Positions 38,922 through 47,503 of a stretch of 64,000 bases of DNA are shown one piece after another. Under the pieces are notes generated by a model, which ran no database searches, was not told the DNA's origin, and saw nothing but the letters and a program-made list of their open reading frames with translations. This DNA comes from an uncultured Fibrobacter sp. (GTDB lineage: Bacteria > Fibrobacterota > Fibrobacteria > Fibrobacterales > Fibrobacteraceae), in contig CAKUWY010000010.1 of NCBI GenBank assembly GCA_934699585.1, positions 54,855-118,854 on the forward strand, given 5' to 3'. The position numbers were made by a program, and so were the translations under genes. Numbering within the stretch: the first letter of the stretch is position 1; every line of letters starts with the position of its first letter.

Positions 38922-39896
38922 CTACTTGGCGGCTTCGCCGCCAGCCCCTATTTCCTTCCTCATCTGGGTGTCGGCTTCGATGTTCTTCAAGTTGTAGTAG
39001 TCCATCACGCCCAGCTTGCCGTCACGGAGAGCAGTTGCCATGGCCATGGGGATCTGGGCTTCGGCTTCCACCAGCTTCGCCTTCATTTCCATAACCTTCG
39101 CCTTCATTTCCTGTTCGGCGGCGTACGCCATGGCGCGGCGTTCTTCGGCCTTGGCCTGGGCAATCTTCTTGTCTGCCTCGGCACGGTCGGTCTCGAGGAT
39201 GGCACCGATGTTCTGGCCCACGTCCACGTCGGCGATGTCGATGGAGAGAATTTCGAAAGCGGTCCCTGCATCTAGGCCCGAGGCGAGCACCTTCTTGGAA
39301 ATCATGTTCGGGTTTTCAAGCACTTCCTTGTGGCTTATCGCAGAACCGATGGAAGACACGATGCCTTCGCCGACGCGGGCGATAACCGTCTCTTCGCCGG
39401 CGCCACCCACCAGCTTCTGGATGCTGGCACGCACGGTAATACGGGTAATGGCGTGCAACTGGATGCCGTCAAGGGCCACTGCGGAAACTTTCGGGGTAGT
39501 AATCACCTTCGGGTTCACGGACATCTGCACGGCTTCCAGCACGTTACGGCCGGCCAGGTCGATGGCGGCTGCTTCCTTGAAGTCCAGCTTGATGTTGGCC
39601 TTGTTGGCGGCAATGAGGGCCTGAATCACGCGTAGTACGTTACCGCGGCTAAGGTAATGGGCTTCCAGCAGGTTCGTATCGACGGGGAGACCCGCCTTGC
39701 AGCTGAGGATTCGTGCTTCGACGATGACCTGCGGGGGCACCTTACGGAGTCGCATACCGATGAGCTGGAAAATGCTTACGTTCGCCTTGGAAAACAAGGC
39801 CTGGAGCCAGAGACTGAAGAATTTGCCGATAAAGGCGAGAAGGATGATGACGGCAATGGCCGCGATGATGATTCCGATGATTAAGAGAGTTTCCAT
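38922..39896 (-). CDS. floA: flotillin-like protein FloA
   Basis: 324 aa SPFH-family membrane-microdomain scaffold. An N-terminal hydrophobic hairpin (IIGIIIAAIAVIILLAFIGK) is followed by the PHB/SPFH domain (IGMRLRKVPPQVIVEARILS, ITRITVRASIQKLVGGAGEE, SIDIADVDVGQNIGAILETD) and a Glu/Ala coiled coil (QAKAEERRAMAYAAEQEMKA). It ends near KEIGAGGEAAK. It lies 57 bases after nfeD on the same strand, the standard yqeZ-yqfA arrangement. It organises membrane lipids and proteins. Confidence 0.93.
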   Translation of the reverse strand: METLLIIGIIIAAIAVIILLAFIGKFFSLWLQALFSKANVSIFQLIGMRLRKVPPQVIVEARILSCKAGLPVDTNLLEAHYLSRGNVLRVIQALIAANKANIKLDFKEAAAIDLAGRNVLEAVQMSVNPKVITTPKVSAVALDGIQLHAITRITVRASIQKLVGGAGEETVIARVGEGIVSSIGSAISHKEVLENPNMISKKVLASGLDAGTAFEILSIDIADVDVGQNIGAILETDRAEADKKIAQAKAEERRAMAYAAEQEMKAKVMEMKAKLVEAEAQIPMAMATALRDGKLGVMDYYNLKNIEADTQMRKEIGAGGEAAK

Positions 39897-39953
39897 TGTT
39901 TTTCTCCGGTATTTTATTTCAAAATTTAATTCAGTATATCGAATGCCGAAATC

Positions 39954-41540
39954 TTAATTGTCCAGCACCACCCAAATATGCCCTTCTTGCACGGATTCCA
40001 CCTTTACTTTTGTGCCGGCCTCGATGATTTCACCGTGGGTCTGAACGTCAAAGAGCTTGGTGCTGCCGTCGGGCATGGTAAAGCTGGCTTGGCCTACGGG
40101 GCGTAAGAACGTCTTGGCTTCGCCAATGGCGCCTACGGCAATTTCCTGCACGGCTTCGGTGGGGGAGGCTGCGGTTTCCAGGTCCGTCTTGAGCATGGGA
40201 GTCCAGCCCTCGGGCAAGAGCGGTATCAGGTATTTGCTTGCGGCGATGGGGAACACCAGCGCAATAGCCGCACAGGCTAGCATATAGAACAGCCCGAATA
40301 GCCAGGGAGTGGCGTCGAAGGTGGTCTCTACGGTCTCGGGGATGAACTCCGGAATTTCTTCCGGCGAAAAGCTCAACGCCAGGGCCAGAATCATGCAGAT
40401 GATGCCGCCTACGCCAAAGAGGAACGTCCCCGGCATCACGAAGATTTCTACCAGGAACAGCACCACGCCGGCCACAAGAAGTATGGCGGGAATGTAGCCG
40501 TCCAGTTGCGGCGCAAACTGACCCAGGAACACGATGCCGATAAGGATAAGCCCGATGATTCCGAAAAGTCCGAAACCGGGGGTCTTGAATTCGATGTACA
40601 GGGCACCGAACCCGAGAATCAGGAGGATTCCCGCAATGGCCGCAATGGCCGAGGCGATGTCTTCGCCGAGAGTGGTTTCTACTTCGCTACGGCTTTCGAT
40701 GGCAAGGGTCGTCTCGAATTCGTTACGGTCCTTGAATGTCCCCTTGGAAAATCCTAGTTCCAGGGCTTCCTGGTCGGTCATGGTCAAAAGTTCGCCTTCT
40801 TTTACGAGAATCTTGGGAGCGCCCCAGAAGGCCTTGCTTGCACTATCCAGCACGGCGTACTTCTGCCCTTCGATAATGAGGGTGGTATCCCGTTCAGTCT
40901 TTTTGCCCTTGTCCAGCTTGGCGGTGAGTTCGAGCACTTCGAGTTCGGGTGTCACGAAGGCGGAACTCAAGAGTTCCGGGTAGCCGTTACGCTGGGCCAG
41001 GTTCCTGAATTTTGCCCGCAGGGGCGACTGGATTTTTTCGCCTACGATTTGCGGTGTGCCGTCGCCGCCCTGCACGATTGGCGCACAGTCCCCGATGGTG
41101 GTGGCTTCAAGCATGTAAAGTTTCTTGCAGGCGAGAGCAATGAGGCTTCCCGCGCTGATGGCCTTTTTCTTTACCAGGGCGATGGTTTCGGGACCCTTGA
41201 CTGCCATGATGGTGTCCACCAGGTCGAAGGCGGCATCCAGGCGGCCTCCGAAGGTGTTGATTTCAAAGACGATGTAGTCCGGCTTTTCCTTGAGGGCATC
41301 GTCGATGGCCCTGGCGCAGAAGTCGTACATGGAAGGCTCCACGTCGCCTTCCAGCTTGATCCATACGGCGTGTTTCTTCTTGAGTTCCTGGATGCTGGGG
41401 ACATTGGCCTTGTCGGTATCAAGAACCACAGTGTCTGTGGAGCTGGTTTTGGCGGAATCGGTAGCCACTGCGGTGGTATCTGCCGCTGCTAGGGAGACGA
41501 ACAGCAGGATTGCTGAAATAAGACTGAAAAACTTGCTCAT
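39954..41540 (-). CDS. nfeD: NfeD-family membrane-bound ClpP-class protease
   Basis: 528 aa NfeD1b. Signal peptide, then a ClpP-like serine protease domain (about 55-270) with FEINTFGGRLDAAFDLVDTI and the nucleophile region KKKAISAGSLIALACKK. It has four to six membrane segments (about 310-440: AIAAIAGILLILGFGALYIE, IIGLILIGIVFLGQFAP) and a C-terminal OB-fold NfeD domain (GAIGEAKTFLRPVGQASFTM, IWVVLDN). It pairs with FloA. A TATATT box (41552-41547) ends six bases from the ATG. Confidence 0.92.
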   Translation of the reverse strand: MSKFFSLISAILLFVSLAAADTTAVATDSAKTSSTDTVVLDTDKANVPSIQELKKKHAVWIKLEGDVEPSMYDFCARAIDDALKEKPDYIVFEINTFGGRLDAAFDLVDTIMAVKGPETIALVKKKAISAGSLIALACKKLYMLEATTIGDCAPIVQGGDGTPQIVGEKIQSPLRAKFRNLAQRNGYPELLSSAFVTPELEVLELTAKLDKGKKTERDTTLIIEGQKYAVLDSASKAFWGAPKILVKEGELLTMTDQEALELGFSKGTFKDRNEFETTLAIESRSEVETTLGEDIASAIAAIAGILLILGFGALYIEFKTPGFGLFGIIGLILIGIVFLGQFAPQLDGYIPAILLVAGVVLFLVEIFVMPGTFLFGVGGIICMILALALSFSPEEIPEFIPETVETTFDATPWLFGLFYMLACAAIALVFPIAASKYLIPLLPEGWTPMLKTDLETAASPTEAVQEIAVGAIGEAKTFLRPVGQASFTMPDGSTKLFDVQTHGEIIEAGTKVKVESVQEGHIWVVLDN

Positions 41541-41716
41541 ACTCTCAATATACCAAGTTTTTCGCCAGAAACGACCAAAATGGCGGAAAAAAACTGAAAA
41601 TGGCTGTGTGTTTTCTTGAAGACTATTCCAAGTTGGAGCAAAGAACCCGTTTTTTTATGAGTAAACTAATGATTTTAAAGGTATCTTCTATATAAAGCTT
41701 GCCCGGCGGTAGCGAG

Positions 41717-43570
41717 ATGAAACAGTTCCAGTTTGATTATCACAGTATCACGTCCCTGAATCGGGATCTCGAAAAGGTTCGCCTTTGGTACAAGTCAAAG
41801 AGCTGTTCTAATGTAGTTTTCCAGATATATTCCGATTCCCTGGACCGGGGGCAGATGGAACTGGTCAGTAATGTCATCACAAGGACCATCCCCCACGCCA
41901 TCTGCATGGGTTGCTCCACCCACGGAAACATCGTAGAAGGGAGGCTTTCCTCTGCTACCATATCCATTGTCTGTACCATCTTGGAAAAGCCCACTACGAA
42001 GGTGAAGCTGTTGCAGTACACCCTGAACGGTGAAACGGCGTTGGAGGTGGTGGAAAATATCAAGCGGGAGGTCAAGGAAAATCCCTGGGTCAAGGCGGTG
42101 GAACTGCAATTGACTATTCGGGGAATGTCCCTGTCGCCCCTTTGCGATGCACTGCACGATGTAGATGAATCAATAGCCATTTTTGGGGGAGGTGCCTTTA
42201 ACCCGACTCTCGCCACCAACGACGCCTGCGTTTATTCAAATGTAGGTGGGTATTCGGAGCGGGGAATTCTGGCGCTCTTGGTGGGTGGCGAGGATTTTCA
42301 TGTCTATACCACGCATATCGCGGGCTGGAAACCTCTTGGCAGGGAATTCCTGGTAACAAAGGCGCAAAATGCCCTCCTGTTTGAACTGGACGGCAAGCCC
42401 GCTTACGAAATTTATTACCGCTATTTGAAAATCTTGAATGATGAACATTTTTTCGCCAATACGCTGGAATTCCCATTCTTTTACAAGCACAACGGCATAG
42501 ATATTCTCCGGGCCCCGGTCCATTGCAGCGAAGACGGCACTCTGGTCATGACCTCGGACATTGACGAGAATGTCAAGGCCCGCCTTGCCTATGGCGACCC
42601 CTGGACAATCCTGGACTGTATTCGCAAGGATGGTAAAAAAATAGGGGAGTTCAAGCCCGATATCATCAAGGCATTCTCCTGTGCGGCCCGTCGTTCTTTC
42701 TGGGGGAAAGAAGAAATCAGTAACGAGACTCTTCCGTTCCAGAGTATCGCCCCTACATCAGGTTTTTACACTTCTGGCGAGTTCTTGAGAACTAACGGCT
42801 TTGTAAACCAGCACAACGTGACGCTGGTGATTGCCGCCATGCGTGAAGGCGATGGCGACGATAGTCACAAGTTTGATATGGTGGAAGACTCGTTCTCGGG
42901 CCAGGTTTCCATGATTAACCGCCTTGCCACCTTTATCGATGCGGCCACTCAGGAACTGGCGCAGGCAAATGCGAAGCTGTCCCTGATGGCCATTACGGAC
43001 CCCCTTTCGCATTTGTTCAACCGTGGTGAAATCCAGCGCTGCATCAAGGAATGCATAGTGGAAAAAACGCCTGCATGCCTTGTGATGATGGATATTGACG
43101 ATTTCAAGAAGATTAACGACACCTACGGCCACAAGGAGGGGGACAACGTCATTATCGGCATCTCCAACGTCTTGAAAAAGACGGTGGATGAAACGGGGCT
43201 TTCGGGAATAGACTCGTCGGATTACAGGGTGATGGAAGACGACGATGATTTTGATGAAGTCAGCCGTGGACTGCGGGAATCGATTTTAACGGTGAAATCG
43301 CCTATTGGCCGTTGGGGCGGCGAAGAATTTATGGTGCTTTTGCGCGAGACGCCTGTTGAAAAGGCTCTTGATTTTGCAGAAAAAGTTCGCAAGGCCTTCA
43401 ATGAAATGGAATTCGAAAAGGCGGGTCACCGTAGCGTAAGCGTTGGCGTGGTGGAAATCCAGGAGGGCGAATCTGCCGACTCGGCCTATGTCCGTGTGGA
43501 CCAGGCCCTTTACAAGGCCAAGGAAAACGGACGAAATCAGGTGTTTTATGCGCAAGGAGGCGAAAGATGA
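41717..43570 (+). CDS. FIST-domain diguanylate cyclase
   Basis: 617 aa. FIST/FIST_C sensory region at about 10-370 (CMGCSTHGNIVEGRLSSATI, GGGAFNPTLATNDACVY, YEIYYRYLKI, IKAFSCAARRSFWG), proposed to bind small ligands such as amino acids. A short coiled coil (QELAQANAKLSLMAITDPL) leads to a GGDEF domain with intact active site RWGGEEFMVLL and metal-binding MDIDDFKKINDTYGHKEGD. An acidic insertion (MEDDDDFDEVSRG) lies before the GGEEF. It should make c-di-GMP. Its stop overlaps the next ATG (ATGA). Confidence 0.87.
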   Translation: MKQFQFDYHSITSLNRDLEKVRLWYKSKSCSNVVFQIYSDSLDRGQMELVSNVITRTIPHAICMGCSTHGNIVEGRLSSATISIVCTILEKPTTKVKLLQYTLNGETALEVVENIKREVKENPWVKAVELQLTIRGMSLSPLCDALHDVDESIAIFGGGAFNPTLATNDACVYSNVGGYSERGILALLVGGEDFHVYTTHIAGWKPLGREFLVTKAQNALLFELDGKPAYEIYYRYLKILNDEHFFANTLEFPFFYKHNGIDILRAPVHCSEDGTLVMTSDIDENVKARLAYGDPWTILDCIRKDGKKIGEFKPDIIKAFSCAARRSFWGKEEISNETLPFQSIAPTSGFYTSGEFLRTNGFVNQHNVTLVIAAMREGDGDDSHKFDMVEDSFSGQVSMINRLATFIDAATQELAQANAKLSLMAITDPLSHLFNRGEIQRCIKECIVEKTPACLVMMDIDDFKKINDTYGHKEGDNVIIGISNVLKKTVDETGLSGIDSSDYRVMEDDDDFDEVSRGLRESILTVKSPIGRWGGEEFMVLLRETPVEKALDFAEKVRKAFNEMEFEKAGHRSVSVGVVEIQEGESADSAYVRVDQALYKAKENGRNQVFYAQGGER

Positions 43571-45222
43571 ACGATGGTATAAAAACAAGGATAGATTCCC
43601 TGTTCGACGCCTTTTCCGTATTGGCTAACGGAGCCTACACCTATGTGACCCATATCGAATCGGGGATAACCAGGTGGTCCAAGGATGCCGTTGATTATTT
43701 CGGCCTGCCTTCTGAATACGTGAAGGACGCGCTCCTTGTTTGGATGAGGAATATACATCCGGAAGACTTGCCTGCATTCAAGGAAAGCGTGAAAAATGTC
43801 TATGACCGGAATGCGGGTAATCATCATGAGCAGTATCGTATCAAAACCAAGAACGGTCGCTACATCGTGTGTACCTGCCGGGGCGTGCTCGTTAGGGACG
43901 AAAACGGAACACCCGAATTCTTTGGAGGTTCGGTCCGAAACAACGATGCCCTGAGCTATTTCGACGACGTGTCCAATTCCCGGAGCCTTTACGGCTTTAT
44001 GGACGATTTGCGTTCTTCCACCTGGAAGGGTGAGAAAATCCAGATTATGATGCTGGGGCTTTCGGATTTTTCGCACCTGAATGAAATTTACGGCTACACC
44101 TTCGGGAACCGGGTGCTGCAGGAATTCGCCAAGATGATCAAGGTGGAGGCCTTTGATATGGGAGAGTGGTACCGCATGGACGGCACCAAGTTTGCCATCG
44201 TGTGCAAGAACGCCACCTCCGAAGACCTCAAGAACCTTTACAAGCGGATACAGTACAATTGCATTCACGACCTGATAGTGGATGGCCAGCATGTGGTGCT
44301 TTCTTTTGTGGCGGGCGCCATCAACCTGGAACGGTTTGACGTGTCTGTAGAAACGGTTTATTCGTGTCTCCGTTTCGCCTATTATGAGTCCAAGATTAAC
44401 CATCTGGGCGAACTCTATGTGCTTAAGAACAGCGTCAGCGAAGACAAGCGCTTTGCCATTGAGCGCCTGAATGTTATCCGCAATAGTATCGTGAACAACT
44501 GCGAGGGATTTTTTCTCTGCTACCAGCCTATCGTAGATGCAGAAACCGAGATGATTACCGGAGCAGAATCCCTGATCCGCTGGAAAAACGACGAATATGG
44601 AATCGTGTCTCCGCTAGAATTTGTGGAGGTGCTGGAGCGTGACAATCTTTTCCCGGAACTTGGCCGGTGGATCTTGCGCACGGCATTAAAAGATGCGAAG
44701 AGGTTCCTTAGGCGTTATCCGGGATTCGTGGTGAACGTGAACCTGTCCTATACCCAGCTGGAAAATCGTGATTTTGTAGAAGACGTGCTGGCCATTCTCA
44801 AGGAGACGGGGTATCCGCCCCAGAACCTCTGCCTTGAAATTACGGAACGCTGCCGTATGCTGGACATTTCGCTCTTGAAGGAGATATTTACGGCCCTTCG
44901 GGAGCATGGCGTCAAGGTAGCTCTGGACGATTTCGGCACGGGGTTCAGTTCCCTCGGTATTTTGCGGGAACTGCCCGTATCTACGGTGAAGATCGACCGC
45001 AGCTTTGTCATAAACATCGAGAAGGATTCTTCGGACCAGAACACGGTGCGATTCATTTCGGAGCTGGCCAATTCCTTCTCCTCGTCGGTAACGGCAGAAG
45101 GTATCGAGACTGCCGAAATGCGAAATTACTTGCTCCGTTTCAAGATCAAGAGCCTGCAGGGGTATTACTATTCTAAGCCGCTTCCGGTAAAGGATTTCCT
45201 GGAAAAGTACGTCGAGGCTTAA
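43567..45222 (+). CDS. PAS-GGDEF(degenerate)-EAL c-di-GMP phosphodiesterase
   Basis: 551 aa. PAS-like N-terminus (about 15-135, ending YIVCTCRGVLVRDENGTPEF). GGDEF domain with lost signature (YRMDGTKFAIV instead of GGDEF), so probably inactive or GTP-binding only. EAL domain (about 310-545): GAESLIRWKN (the EAL motif reads ESL), NVNLSYTQL, LCLEITE, VALDDFGTGFSSL, VKIDRSFV, TAEGIET, GYYYSKPLP. Metal and catalytic residues appear present. It is coupled by a four-base overlap to the FIST-GGDEF gene, so one transcript encodes synthesis and breakdown of c-di-GMP. Confidence 0.9.
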   Translation: MNDGIKTRIDSLFDAFSVLANGAYTYVTHIESGITRWSKDAVDYFGLPSEYVKDALLVWMRNIHPEDLPAFKESVKNVYDRNAGNHHEQYRIKTKNGRYIVCTCRGVLVRDENGTPEFFGGSVRNNDALSYFDDVSNSRSLYGFMDDLRSSTWKGEKIQIMMLGLSDFSHLNEIYGYTFGNRVLQEFAKMIKVEAFDMGEWYRMDGTKFAIVCKNATSEDLKNLYKRIQYNCIHDLIVDGQHVVLSFVAGAINLERFDVSVETVYSCLRFAYYESKINHLGELYVLKNSVSEDKRFAIERLNVIRNSIVNNCEGFFLCYQPIVDAETEMITGAESLIRWKNDEYGIVSPLEFVEVLERDNLFPELGRWILRTALKDAKRFLRRYPGFVVNVNLSYTQLENRDFVEDVLAILKETGYPPQNLCLEITERCRMLDISLLKEIFTALREHGVKVALDDFGTGFSSLGILRELPVSTVKIDRSFVINIEKDSSDQNTVRFISELANSFSSSVTAEGIETAEMRNYLLRFKIKSLQGYYYSKPLPVKDFLEKYVEA

Positions 45223-45270
45223 TGCTTTCTCTCTTCGCCTGTTGAATAAAGGGAGTAGGTAGATACGATT

Positions 45271-46479
45271 TTATTGGCAGACCTCAAGAGTTTCGATACA
45301 GCTGCCCAGGTCCATCTTTTTTAGGACGTTGGTCTGGGCTTCGTCTTTTGTCCTGCCGGCTCCAGTTCCGCTCCATTTGCATTCCCTGGTTCCCGCCGAA
45401 AGGGAAAGGCTGACCTTGTAGCTGGTGATGTTCTTCAGAGTGTGTTCGGAAGTAGACTTGATACGGACGGTGACTGTTTGGGCGCTCCTGTCTTGCACCA
45501 CCTGGCCGAAGTGTTTTGAAATCTGGTCGGCTACGGCGGTGCAAGCCGACGGCCCTTGGTTGCAGGTGAGATTTAGCGGGCATACAGGAGAAGAAACCTG
45601 GTAGGGAACCTTGGTTGCTATGAGGCCCGCGAGGTTGCGCTGGTTTGCAGAAATGGCCGGATGGATAAGGATTTCGCCGGAACCGCGGGTCAGGTTGCTT
45701 GCCGGAATTTGGAAGGTGGCTGCACCTTGGGCGTCGGTAGCGGCATTTGCAAGGGCTTTCCCGCCGTTTTCGATAAGGAGTGGAAAATTGGGGATTGGCC
45801 CCTTGGGGCCTACTACGGTTACGGTTAGGAGAAGGTTCGATTTCGGGCCGAGTTCTTGCGGGTTGCCCTCCTTCGAAACGGAAATCTGGAGCTGCCGTAG
45901 GGCTAGCGTCAGTGCCTGCTGTATGGCGGCGGATTCCGTCTTGAGTCGCATGGAGTTGTCCAGAGGAGTGTATAAGGACATTTCCTCCAGGATGGGCTCC
46001 TGGGATTTTACGATTCCTGGGATTGTGGCGAGCTGTCGGTCTGTTTCGACAAAACGCTGTTCTACAAGGGCCTGCCTTGCCTTGGTTTCCGTTTCGTTGA
46101 TTGTGCGCTGGAGGGTTTCCAGCTTGAACCTGTACTTGGAAAGAAGTTCGTCCAGGTCCAGGGTGGCGGTGGCTCCGAAACGTTTGCCGTTCTTGGGTAG
46201 AACCTGAATGCGGATGCCGTTTAGAAGCAAGTCTGATCTGGAAAAATTCTGGCTTTTGATTTTCTTTTCGATTTCGGAGTTGCCGTTGTCGGGGGTTGTT
46301 TCGCTGTGGGTTACGCTTGTGGAGGCGTCAATATGTACAGAAATCTGTTTGGCTACCCCCGCACGTGCCGCCTCCGTAGCCGCCTCCTGGGATTCTTCGG
46401 AATAGCCGGTCCAGGAAATGACCCTGGCCGAAACGGCTACGGCAAAAGCGAAGAAAATGAGGAGGACTTTCGGAAACAT
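45271..46479 (-). CDS. exported LPP20-like protein
   Basis: 402 aa with a signal peptide (LLIFFAFAVAVSA). The N-terminal half resembles LPP20-type lipoprotein folds: ISWTGYSEESQEAATEAARA GVAKQISVHI, then ATLDLDELL. The middle (VTVVGPKGPIPNFPLLIENG, GAATFQIPASNL) looks like an Ig-like/carboxypeptidase-regulatory beta domain. The Cys-rich C-terminal ~110 residues repeat an LPP20-like pattern. Function unknown. It is 13 bases after the next upstream gene on this strand, so they form a two-gene operon. Confidence 0.6.
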   Translation of the reverse strand: MFPKVLLIFFAFAVAVSARVISWTGYSEESQEAATEAARAGVAKQISVHIDASTSVTHSETTPDNGNSEIEKKIKSQNFSRSDLLLNGIRIQVLPKNGKRFGATATLDLDELLSKYRFKLETLQRTINETETKARQALVEQRFVETDRQLATIPGIVKSQEPILEEMSLYTPLDNSMRLKTESAAIQQALTLALRQLQISVSKEGNPQELGPKSNLLLTVTVVGPKGPIPNFPLLIENGGKALANAATDAQGAATFQIPASNLTRGSGEILIHPAISANQRNLAGLIATKVPYQVSSPVCPLNLTCNQGPSACTAVADQISKHFGQVVQDRSAQTVTVRIKSTSEHTLKNITSYKVSLSLSAGTRECKWSGTGAGRTKDEAQTNVLKKMDLGSCIETLEVCQ

Positions 46480-46492
46480 ACGGAATGCCGTG

Positions 46493-47443
46493 TTAGTTCA
46501 GTTCCAGAATGATAAGCTTGTTGACGATGTTGTTCTTCTTTGCCTGGGCAGAAGAGGAAACGGCGCTTTTGATGGCCGAATAGACGGCGTAGGCGTCCGG
46601 ATAAACCTCGGGGTCTGCATAGACGATGATGTCTATGGTCCTTTCGGTTACGTTATTGACTCGAACCGACTTGAATGCGCTTCTCAGGGAAGATATGCTC
46701 AGGTCTTGCAGGTCTTCCAGTCCCGAACCCTGGAACCGTTCGCCAATCCGGAGGACCACCTTGTACTGGACGCCCTTCTTGGCGTCTTCGTTCCAGTAAG
46801 AGAGGATTGTCTTTTCTAGGGCGGGGAGCGCCTTTTTGGCGGCAGAAATTACCAGGTAACGCTGTTTGTCCTTGCTGTTCCCGTGGTTCTGGACCATGCC
46901 GGTCTTGGAGCCGAGCTGCCTGGCTGTGGAGGTTTCATAGGCGGAGAGTTCGACGTTCACCATGTCGTTCTTGATGGAGCCGGAGAACTTGATATAGACA
47001 TCGGCGCCGAGGGCAAGCCCTGCAATGTAGGACATGTCGTCGCCATTGCCAGAAATATCGCCCTGCATCTGGATTAGGTTGGACAGGTCTTCGGAACCTT
47101 CCAGGGAACGCACCTCGTAGCCCTTTTCGGTCAGGTATTCGTTAATCCCTTCCATGACGGCCTTGGCAAAGGGATTGTTGGAAACGACCTCCATGGGGGA
47201 GGACCCTTTACCCGAGGCGGCAGGTAGTGCCATCAGTATGGGGCGAGAAACTCCGGAGTAAGCGGCGGTAGGGGCCGAGGTTACGGACGGGGTGCTTGCT
47301 GCAGGGCTGGTTTCGGAGTCTAGCGCGCTGTATCCTGCCCGTGCCCTGGCGCGTTCCGCATCGTGGGATGGGGGCGCAGAGGCGCAACCGGCTATGCCTA
47401 AAAGGGCCGCGGCAAAAATTATGTAGCGACAAAGTGGTTTCAT
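46493..47443 (-). CDS. lipoprotein of unknown function
   Basis: 316 aa with a clear lipobox (ALLGIAGC, Cys at about 20), then a Ser/Ala/Pro-rich linker to about residue 70. The folded part includes NPFAKAVMEGINEYLTEKGY, ALGADVYIKFSGSIKNDMVN and RTIDIIVYADPEVYPDAYAV, resembling a DUF6175-like or LpoB/TolB-N-type alpha/beta domain. I cannot name it with confidence. It is the first gene of the pair with 45271-46479. A TATATT box precedes it. Confidence 0.6.
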   Translation of the reverse strand: MKPLCRYIIFAAALLGIAGCASAPPSHDAERARARAGYSALDSETSPAASTPSVTSAPTAAYSGVSRPILMALPAASGKGSSPMEVVSNNPFAKAVMEGINEYLTEKGYEVRSLEGSEDLSNLIQMQGDISGNGDDMSYIAGLALGADVYIKFSGSIKNDMVNVELSAYETSTARQLGSKTGMVQNHGNSKDKQRYLVISAAKKALPALEKTILSYWNEDAKKGVQYKVVLRIGERFQGSGLEDLQDLSISSLRSAFKSVRVNNVTERTIDIIVYADPEVYPDAYAVYSAIKSAVSSSAQAKKNNIVNKLIILELN

Positions 47444-47503
47444 TGTTCTTCCTTGCCTCTAATATAAGTTTTCTACGGACGAATTAAGCAAAAAAAGAGA
47501 TTT

